From: Serripes groenlandicus
Lineage: Eukaryota > Mollusca > Bivalvia > Cardiida > Cardiidae
Length of the DNA stretch: 64,000 nucleotides
NCBI GenBank assembly: GCA_031761405.1
Contig: JASEVX010000003.1
Coordinates: 114,393,831 to 114,457,830, forward strand
Reading direction: 5' to 3'
A program made the position numbers and the translations under genes. Below the pieces are notes generated by a model. The model saw nothing but the letters and a program-made list of their open reading frames with translations. It did not search any database and was not told the DNA's origin. This document shows positions 59,601 to 64,000 of the stretch, piece after piece. Position 1 is the stretch's first letter. Every line of letters begins with the position of its first letter.

Positions 59601-60417
59601 AGTGTTCGAATTACACGTGAGTAAGTGTACAGAAATACCGACACAAGCATATATATATATCAGAATAAGATTTGTGTTTCCAACAAATAAATATTGCGCC
59701 ACAAAAAGAAAGTATGCAGATGGAACGTTGAATATGTATTCACTTTTACTTTAACATGCTACAGTATATTACACAAACAGGGACATCTATGGAGTTTGGC
59801 AGATCATTGATCAGCTTTTAACTGAGTTTCAAGTTTCAACAAAAAGCACTTTAAGTTTGCTATTTCCTGTCAACCTTCGTCGAGTTTCATGTTGAAAGAA
59901 CGAGTGTCGGTTATACACCGATGATGCACTAAATACGACACAATCTTTGCCAAAGACGGTTCCGTATTAAACAACGATAGTGATAAATATATCACTTAAG
60001 GTGATACAATGTACTGATTGAATCACAACTGAAAATAGGACCTTCGTTATTATAACCATTTAAGTAAAATGAAATACTTACATAAAATGTTAATTTGTGG
60101 TTGATTTAATGACACAACGCTTGTTTCGTCTGTGCTGTTTGCTTTGCAATATATTCTGTAACTCTGCTCTTCTCTAGTTGGATTGTAACTTAATGAACTG
60201 TTTGTAATATACAAATGTTCACCCGTACTTGTATACGTAGCTGTTATGTTACCATCAATACTATACTCGTTAGTAGTATTTGGTTCTCGTTTGTACCATG
60301 TTACGGTTGCTTGTGGCCATGATGCTGATGTGTCACATTTAAATATCTCGGAAACACCTTCTACCATGTCTATTATACTGTCAGACGTTTGAATCATGTT
60401 AACAAAAACAACTGGAA
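41588..60417 (-). CDS. Ig-superfamily receptor, 6 Ig + FN3 + TM + ITAM-like tail (5' end missing)
   Basis: Exons on the minus strand: 60417-60082, 58754-58467, 57969-57631, 57116-56823, 51429-51136, 50609-50295 (six Ig), 49106-48822 (FN3), 47923-47789 (TM), 47015-46985, 44580-44530 and 41672-41588 (tail and stop). All ectodomain exons are phase 1-1, the classic Ig exon arrangement. The tail reads EHGYETPQ, DDAYNTLQAGRNPYEDL and EYGTL. YNTL-x6-YEDL fits the ITAM form YxxL-x(6-8)-YxxL, with acidic residues before the first tyrosine. Such tails recruit SH2 kinases in animals. A cell-surface adhesion or immune receptor is likely; the ligand is unknown. No signal peptide exon was found up to 64000. 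The FN3 exon donor (GTTCGT) is weak. Confidence 0.75.
42030..43990 (+). pseudogene. L1-like LINE remnant, split by a SINE
   Basis: EEYIISQFVDETTLLLDGSE near 42110-42170 is a decayed RT box (FVDE for YADD). Then MKIKWIKNLI...CWFDFLKSYI at 42668-42930, and a C-terminal DILLGFCKNNFKLDIFF that reads across the SINE insertion (43541 joined to 43835). Opposite strand to, and inside the last intron of, the Ig receptor gene. Confidence 0.8.
43548..43821 (-). mobile_element. Intact tRNA-derived SINE with perfect 13-bp target duplication
   Basis: Minus strand: head GGGTAGCTCAATTGGTAGCG (A box) and GGTTCGATACCCGG (B box), a conserved body, and tail GGCGTTAAACTCC followed by (CAAA)n. TCTTAGGATTTTG occurs at 43535-43547 and 43822-43834. 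It interrupts the coding frame of an older LINE. Confidence 0.92.
44341..44382. repeat. Homopolymer A run
   Basis: About 20 A in a row (44361-44380) after tatatatatt. Confidence 0.9.
44530..44580 (-). CDS. Ig receptor exon: cytoplasmic MSSENDDAYNTLQAG
   Basis: 51 nt after acceptor cccttcag. Two overlapping donors lie 4 nt apart: GCAG|GTAGGT (end 44534) and GGTAG|GTGATA (end 44530). Only the second keeps frame with the next exon. Confidence 0.65.
45060..45945. repeat. Diverged repeat with three related blocks
   Basis: atggccgccagggggataggctgt..gccttatatggcttaagtga (45060-45108), atggccactaggaggcgggttgttttgccttatatggcctaagtga (45810-45855) and atggtagccaggggttgggctgttttgc (45900-45927) are copies of one block. 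Ends in a C run at 45947-45957. Confidence 0.6.
46523..46705 (+). pseudogene. Possible Crypton/DUF3504-like N-terminal fragment
   Basis: EQKPNNTVKKTKSDVGIFKR followed by WL resembles the start of the tyrosine-recombinase-like domain (N-T-x-x-x-T-x-x-D-x-x-x-F-x-x-W-L) found in Cryptons and derived bivalve proteins. Only about 35 residues; cut by the hairpin sequence that follows. Similarity is from memory and weak. Confidence 0.35.
46695..46934. repeat. Long near-perfect hairpin with a tandem half-copy
   Basis: Arms 46782-46850 and 46865-46934 are complementary over about 69 bp with a 14-bp loop. One 4-bp block is inverted between arms (gactcg versus gacgag). An imperfect copy of the outer left arm lies at 46695-46755. 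Foldback or MITE-like. Confidence 0.85.
46985..47015 (-). CDS. Ig receptor micro-exon: cytoplasmic EHGYETPQS
   Basis: 31 nt between atttttatag and GTAAAC. Enters phase 1 and leaves phase 2, matching both neighbours. Contains a tyrosine (YETP). Confidence 0.65.
47248..47440. repeat. Tandem duplication of about 97 bp
   Basis: aagtattgaggctaccaact...tttattatagttagaa occurs twice, at 47248-47335 and 47345-47436, with few differences, inside an intron of the Ig receptor gene. Confidence 0.85.
47789..47923 (-). CDS. Ig receptor exon: transmembrane segment
   Basis: Acceptor ttgtaacag|GC, donor ATTCGA|GTAATA. Encodes a Ser-rich stalk, then GGVSALIIIVVVVVVIIRRR, a transmembrane helix with a basic stop-transfer. 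Reading through the donor would end at a TAA at 47754, a possible tail-less isoform. Confidence 0.8.
48415..48720. repeat. Degenerate tandem repeat in intron
   Basis: gtttcaacYgYttttctatWYtKagtaata and ccatacWct..tctacattcg blocks recur at about 120-bp spacing. Confidence 0.4.
48822..49106 (-). CDS. Ig receptor exon: fibronectin type III domain
   Basis: Acceptor catttccag|AT. Contains AYFEWTPGFDGGLPQTFYIL, then LTELIPNTLYYVKIHANNEL, the W and Y-Y-V signature of FN3. In-frame donor needs the weak site AGGC|GTTCGT; the better site TTC|GTAAAC (end 48818) is out of phase with the TM exon, so a small exon may be missing between them. Confidence 0.8.
49110..50294. other. Intron of the Ig receptor gene, no feature recognised
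   Basis: AT-rich; contains only the short exon-end echo at 50201-50225 and no recognisable repeat. The open frame 49826-50116 has no coding signature. Confidence 0.45.
50295..50609 (-). CDS. Ig receptor exon: Ig domain 6 without disulfide
   Basis: Acceptor cattacag|GC, donor CGAAAG|GTAAGA. Core VTLNMTVIAYPIPSPRQFTW and NFGQYKLTIQYSD: no Ig cysteines. A 30-bp echo of its 3' end (gcttttggtgcaataaagaagtta) lies at 50201-50225 in the next intron, probably a partial exon duplication. Confidence 0.8.
50810..50950 (+). mobile_element. 5'-truncated SINE
   Basis: gctgccagttgcttggaaag...gagtactggtttgaggaaagacatgagtaagtgaactgg...ggcgttaaaccccaatcaatcaatcg matches the 3' half of the SINE at 43548-43821 in plus orientation and ends with an (AATC)n tail. 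Confidence 0.7.
51136..51429 (-). CDS. Ig receptor exon: Ig domain 5
   Basis: Acceptor attttcag|AC, donor TTAGAT|GTAAGG. Core VALLCTVDSNPASYIHLHAL and CYDTGVYVCNGEN: cysteines kept, tryptophan lost. Confidence 0.8.
51720..52065 (-). repeat. LINE 3' end
   Basis: Minus strand ends GGGCCAGAAGCCGAAATACTTG, then AATAAAGAAATTGAATTGAA, a CR1-type 3' tail like the one at 40510. Upstream sequence is too decayed to read. Confidence 0.5.
52243..52280. repeat. (GAGT)n microsatellite
   Basis: Seven to nine GAGT units, followed by a T run. Confidence 0.9.
52290..53285. other. Intron of the Ig receptor gene, no feature recognised
   Basis: AT-rich. tactctaacggaatttYRgattgg and ttctctaacggaatttta at 52588 and 52635 are a short local duplication. 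Confidence 0.4.
53290..53516. mobile_element. piggyBac-like MITE, copy 7 (diverged)
   Basis: ttaagacttccccacttgcagacacattttaa...catgagcaatttcttctttcac...tttgtcgttagtagaaaagtg: the family's left end and central arm, with eroded ends. Confidence 0.6.
53520..54160. other. GC-rich coding-like island inside an Ig receptor intron
   Basis: About 640 bp whose base use differs sharply from the AT-rich intron around it. Plus-strand frames 53722-53910 (Arg/Thr-rich, ANMRKYAQVTAGTRQTHD) and about 53938-54110 (KKRIAYYLSVPKQSLVKW) and minus-strand frames 53903-53523 and 54064-53831 are open. The hairpin GATCGACTACTGTTTTT / AAAAACAGTAGCCGATC at 53918-53966 separates the halves. I recognise no family; an inserted foreign fragment, retrocopy or viral remnant are all possible. 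Confidence 0.4.
54405..54775. mobile_element. piggyBac-like MITE, eroded copy
   Basis: cagccctttttctgataaagacgacttttgacaacattg at left and ctttcatctgttgtagatc at right, with an enlarged interior. Low certainty on the ends. Confidence 0.4.
54867..55069. mobile_element. piggyBac-like MITE, copy 8
   Basis: gtaaccctttcttacaaatatataa...acctctgtagcaaatatcttttgaaaacattgtggcaaa; right gtcatttgttgcagatatattgtatgtggga. Confidence 0.65.
55272..55499. mobile_element. piggyBac-like MITE, copy 9
   Basis: TTAAGCCTTTCCCACGTACAA at left and gtcgtctgctgcagaggcgtt...ggaaatggTTAA at right; 228 bp, centre with catgagctatttctccttttgtc. Confidence 0.8.
55505..56815. other. Intron of the Ig receptor gene, no feature recognised
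   Basis: AT-rich; the frame at 55636-55914 has no recognisable domain. Confidence 0.4.
56823..57116 (-). CDS. Ig receptor exon: Ig domain 4 without disulfide
   Basis: Acceptor tctattcag|TT, donor TATTCT|GTAAGT. Core FNLQAHVRYHGSPRESYTWF and AGFYTIEATN: Ig fold with the tryptophan kept, but both canonical cysteine positions are replaced. Confidence 0.8.
57631..57969 (-). CDS. Ig receptor exon: Ig domain 3
   Basis: Acceptor tgttatag|AC, donor TTTTGT|GTAAGT. Core LRITCENSNSRPMSTYTWIG and FYECTCIVRNT. 113 residues. Confidence 0.85.
58467..58754 (-). CDS. Ig receptor exon: Ig domain 2
   Basis: Acceptor ctttacag|AC, donor ATTAT|GTAAGT. Core TLNITCVINGGNPRPILTWI, then the second cysteine cluster CTCISYH. 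96 residues. Confidence 0.85.
60082..60417 (-). CDS. Ig receptor exon: Ig domain 1
   Basis: Acceptor atttcag|TT, donor TTTTAT|GTAAGT. Contains EIFKCDTSASWPQATVTWYK and SYRIYCKAN, so both Ig cysteines and the core tryptophan are present. 112 residues. Confidence 0.85.
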
Positions 60418-60424
60418 CTGAAAT

Positions 60425-62670
60425 GCACGGGAGATAGTTTAATTCGTTATTTTAAAACGATACACTGCTAATTTTGTGTAAAACTATTTCGTAAATAAAT
60501 ACATCATTCAACAATAAACCTAAAGATTGTATTTCAGAAAATTGTCAACAAACGTGATCACTTTTAATTCAAATTTAGGCGTCTCTTTAAATTGTTTAGT
60601 AAGCTATACTTGTTATATCGTACATTGCCCTGTTTTGGTGAGGGACCAAAATCGGTGACCTTTTTATGTTGCATATTATCTTCAATATGAACAGTTGTAT
60701 GGAATCGTTTGAGTGTGTTATCTCAGATGTGAACATATTGCTGTTAATAGCTTATGAATGTTTTGTAAAGATTGTTATAATACATAAATACAGAGTATTT
60801 TTAATAACCTAGCACAAATAATCTTGACATTCTTAGTACAGATCCTAATAGTCAAGCTCCATCAAAATGTCTTTAGTGAATGCCGCACTTTAAGGCTTTT
60901 GTAACACAGTGATGTTATTTGGATTGGTCAGAGCCTTTAAATCAAGCTCATAAGCATATAACCTTTAACTTGTGTACAACAGTTACAATTTGAAACTGGG
61001 CACTCGAGGATAATATGATTTCATCCATACAGAAAATGACCTTTTTTTTATATATATTCTGGTCTACATGAAAACTGGTGAATGTATGTTAACAGTCAGT
61101 TGTGTCATGTATTGTAATAAAACTCGTGATGTATCTACCACTGTAACAGACAAACAGAGTGTCTGGTGCTCGTAACGTATAACGTAATTGATAGAAAGTG
61201 CTTATCGAACCTCGAGGGTTGTTTTTATATATTACGTTGTTTGACAATAATTGATAGTGCAACACAAACAGAAAGCTTTAGTATTTCATATTGTCACTAG
61301 AGCTCCGATAGTAAAGATGGCATTCGTTTAAAAATCGTGTGTACGTTAACACTTTAGCATAGCAAAGTACGTATGTGTGATTGTTCCACGCACTAAGTCT
61401 TAAACATATGATGTAGTAAGGTTATCCAAAATGCCTATGAAATATATAAGACGAAATATTGATTCATATTATTACTTGCATTGTAACATAAGGCATTTGT
61501 TAATCAAAGAAACAAGTCAGCACTCCTTAAGCAATGGCCAACACTCTCTGGTAACGTATTTAAATTACTCTCATTGACAATAAATAACTAGACACTATTG
61601 TATGTTAGAAAGAGTTAACTTAGATTAATTGAAGATCAAAGATATCTAACAAGTTCATGAGTTGACTTGTCATGTAGGAAACGTGGCATAAGAAAGATCA
61701 TTAAATAGTAATATTATGATAGAAATATTATCAATAATTTATGACGAATACTATTTTGTAACAGTACACGGTTAATGTAAGCAATAGTTTAGGATTTTTG
61801 TCTGACGTAGATCAAACTGTTGCTTCATGTTTCTTTTTTCACGGCGTTTCTTGATTAATTGACCATTACTCTTTTTTGAAGAATTATGCATGACCCATAC
61901 ACGGACGTCAAGTCTCGTAAATTAATTAAGATATGAGATGCCTTACGAAACACCAGTTCCAGAACGATGGTGATATATACGGCACATATAAATCGATAAA
62001 GAGGTGCAGCTTGATGTTCAACTCTAACACTATATGCTGTTAGATGTATGTAAACATTGACACAGCTCACTTTCTTCGACATTTTGTTTTTAAGCTTAAC
62101 ATGTTTGTTTTTATTCAGGATAACCATATCATGATATCTGTTACGAGTATAGCATGTAATAACAATAAAAGTATAGGTGTTCAAGTTATAAAATAATCGC
62201 TGACTCAACTAGTATGTTTAAAACATGGGGTTATTAACTATTGAACTGGTCTATAGATTTCTCAAATTTAAAGTATATATACGTCATTTGGATTGAATGA
62301 GGCTTATTACATTGCTTACTGTCTATATGGCTTTTGCACCTAAACCATATCCTTTTGTCTGTAATTTCGACTTTGGGATCAAAGCAAATCTGATTTGAAA
62401 CTTTTATTTTCAGGATATGTTAGATTCAATTCACATAATCAATTGACACATCTGTTTTGGAGCACATTCTTCTTCTTTTCCGTAAATCACACGATTAAGT
62501 GGTGCACCGGGTCTGCCCGTTAGTGATAAGTTATGGTTTTTAGTTGTTTGGTGAGTATGTACACAGTGTATGTGCCTACTAAATATTTACAAAGTTCTAC
62601 TGGTCAGGGACGGCCATAGTATTACTTATAGTCTTTTGTGTAATTTAGTCATTTTGGAGAGTATGCAGAC
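60425..62670. other. Region upstream of the last recognised Ig exon
   Basis: No further Ig exon, signal-peptide exon or promoter could be supported. The minus frame 62208-61855 has no domain. The true 5' end of the receptor gene is probably here or beyond the window. Confidence 0.4.
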
Positions 62671-62734
62671 GCCTGACGTGTAATCGGTAACACAGTAGCC
62701 TCGAGAATGTCTCTATGCCCCGCATCACATCAGG

Positions 62735-62750
62735 GTGGGGGGGGGGGGGG
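62735..62750. repeat. Poly-G run
   Basis: About 14 G in a row within gggtgggggggggg; length may be unreliable in assembly. Confidence 0.85.
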
Positions 62751-62815
62751 CAGGATACCGCTGGATACGAGGACCCACAGTCGATAATAAGCGAAGTAAG
62801 TAGTTGACGGTTGGC

Positions 62816-64000
62816 CAATTCAATGATAACGTTTTATACAGTTCCTTATCCAACCGATTGGCTCACGTCTCGTAGCATCTAGTGCAGGACATCTGGTTAA
62901 CATGTGACTCAGATCTTCATCCTCCAGTCGGCATTTTTGATCGACTTCGGCTTTGTTGAATTTTACTTTGGTTGTTTGAAGCATGTAGCTTCCTGTCAGT
63001 ATTCTTGCTTTAACTATTCCCTTTTTGACATCAGAAGTCTTAGGTTTCACGGTGTCCCATGGTGGGTGCACTTCGCCAATACGCAGTATATCCATGTTAC
63101 AATTTTGCATAGTTGACATTTGTTCAATGTCCATACGGAGTTCATTTGACCAGTGGTTGTGTAATGCCTTTTTTTGTCATTAATTTCCATTCAGATCGTG
63201 AGATATTTGATTGAGTTAGTTTATTCACAGAGGGGAGGCGGTAATGTTTTAACATTTACGAAACTGTTGCGAAGAAACTGAACAGGGTCTGCCTACTTGC
63301 TACTTCACAAAATACAGAGTTATTTTCTTTTGTGACTGCATATATTAGTGAGAGCTGCCTTTTGTGCCTCTATCGGAGCTGCACCTACGTGTAGAAGAAC
63401 TGCAGAACGCGATGTTCTCATTGCAAAGACTGGATATATTCCGCAGAGTGTTTGTATGAAATTTACTGAACTTTGATACTTGATATTGTTTAAGGCGTAA
63501 CACTTCTGTACTATATAAGAGTCTTGGATGGACATTCATTTGGTAGATACAGTAGCTTTTAGTTGGATTCAGGCCGTTGGAACCATGGACCCCAGACTTC
63601 ATCAGCGAGTAGAGAGTTCTACGAGCGACACTTTGCTCAATGTTTATGTTGTTTTCGTTTTTTGCAGAGCGAACTAATCCTAGATGTGCTGCTGTTGACT
63701 CGACCGGTATAGTGGAGGTTCCTAGTACCGATCCGTTTCCCTAGAGAATGTTGCTCGAGGTCCACTAGAAGACTATTAATATATAGCTTGTACTGACTGT
63801 TGGAGAGAATACCGCCCTGTCTGACGCATTGTTTAATGGGAAAACTGTTGATAATGTCACATTGCCATTTCACCTTAGCTGATTGTCCGGTGTACATTGA
63901 GTTTACGGTAGACTAGAGTGCTCCGGTTATACCTTGTGAGTAGAGCGTGTTCAATATAATTTTGTGATGAACAACATCAAATGCTTTTTGGGTGTCAAGT
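62816..64000 (-). pseudogene. Non-LTR retrotransposon ORF2 remnant, runs off the window
   Basis: Read from 64000 down: KAFDVVHHKIILNTLYSQGI, then IKQCVRQGGILSNSQYKLYI (RT motif GVRQGG), then MKSGVHGSNGLNPTKSYCIY with a frameshift into VGAAPIEAQKAA, then KARILTGSYMLQTTKVKFNK and EDEDLSHMLTRCPALDATRR. This is a mollusc-type LINE with the post-RT Cys/His region. The YADD box is altered (HYTGRV region). Several frameshifts; inactive. Confidence 0.85.

Noticed and set aside
62730..62752. Poly-G run as a structural or regulatory motif
   Set aside because: A single homopolymer with likely sequencing length error; no G4-type spacing.

Overview
The window is eukaryotic nuclear DNA, AT-rich and intron-rich, and reads as a bivalve mollusc. 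The reasons are mollusc-type tRNA-derived SINEs, many decayed non-LTR retrotransposons, a Ty3/Gypsy element, a MACPF protein of the type expanded in bivalves, and a fast-evolving multi-Ig receptor. A palindrome near 5.7 kb resembles a repeat I associate with heterodont bivalves (Dreissena/Mya relatives), but the species is not established. No bacterial operon, CRISPR array or intact rRNA/tRNA gene is seen.

Two host genes can be assembled exon by exon, both on the minus strand. (1) 897-6181: a four-exon gene encoding a predicted type II membrane-anchored MACPF (perforin-fold) protein of 494 residues; all three splice junctions keep frame. (2) 41588-60417: an immunoglobulin-superfamily receptor with six Ig exons, one FN3 exon, a transmembrane exon and three small cytoplasmic exons. 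Every ectodomain exon starts in phase 1. The tail holds an ITAM-like pair of YxxL motifs with a six-residue gap. The 5' end (signal peptide) was not found.

The rest is mostly mobile and repetitive DNA. It includes a piggyBac-like MITE family (about nine or ten copies, TTAA ends) and one young miniature LTR element (TRIM-like, 16345-16726) with 139-bp LTRs that differ at one base. There are tRNA-derived SINEs, one nested in an L1-like LINE with a perfect 13-bp target duplication, and a foldback-like element whose inverted ends are tandem arrays. There is also a 5S-rRNA-derived sequence, a decayed Gypsy element that lost its integrase core, a Harbinger-type transposase fragment, and LINE pieces at 8.4, 10.3, 14, 37, 39, 42 and 63 kb. 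Two large minisatellites lie at 17.3-18.55 kb and 21.7-23.6 kb.

Two patches (about 20.2-21.3 kb and 53.5-54.15 kb) have higher GC and coding-like sequence that I cannot assign; they are the least explained parts. The most interesting system candidates are the ITAM-tailed Ig receptor with a possible tandem splice-donor switch, the signal-anchored MACPF protein, and the TRIM-like element.
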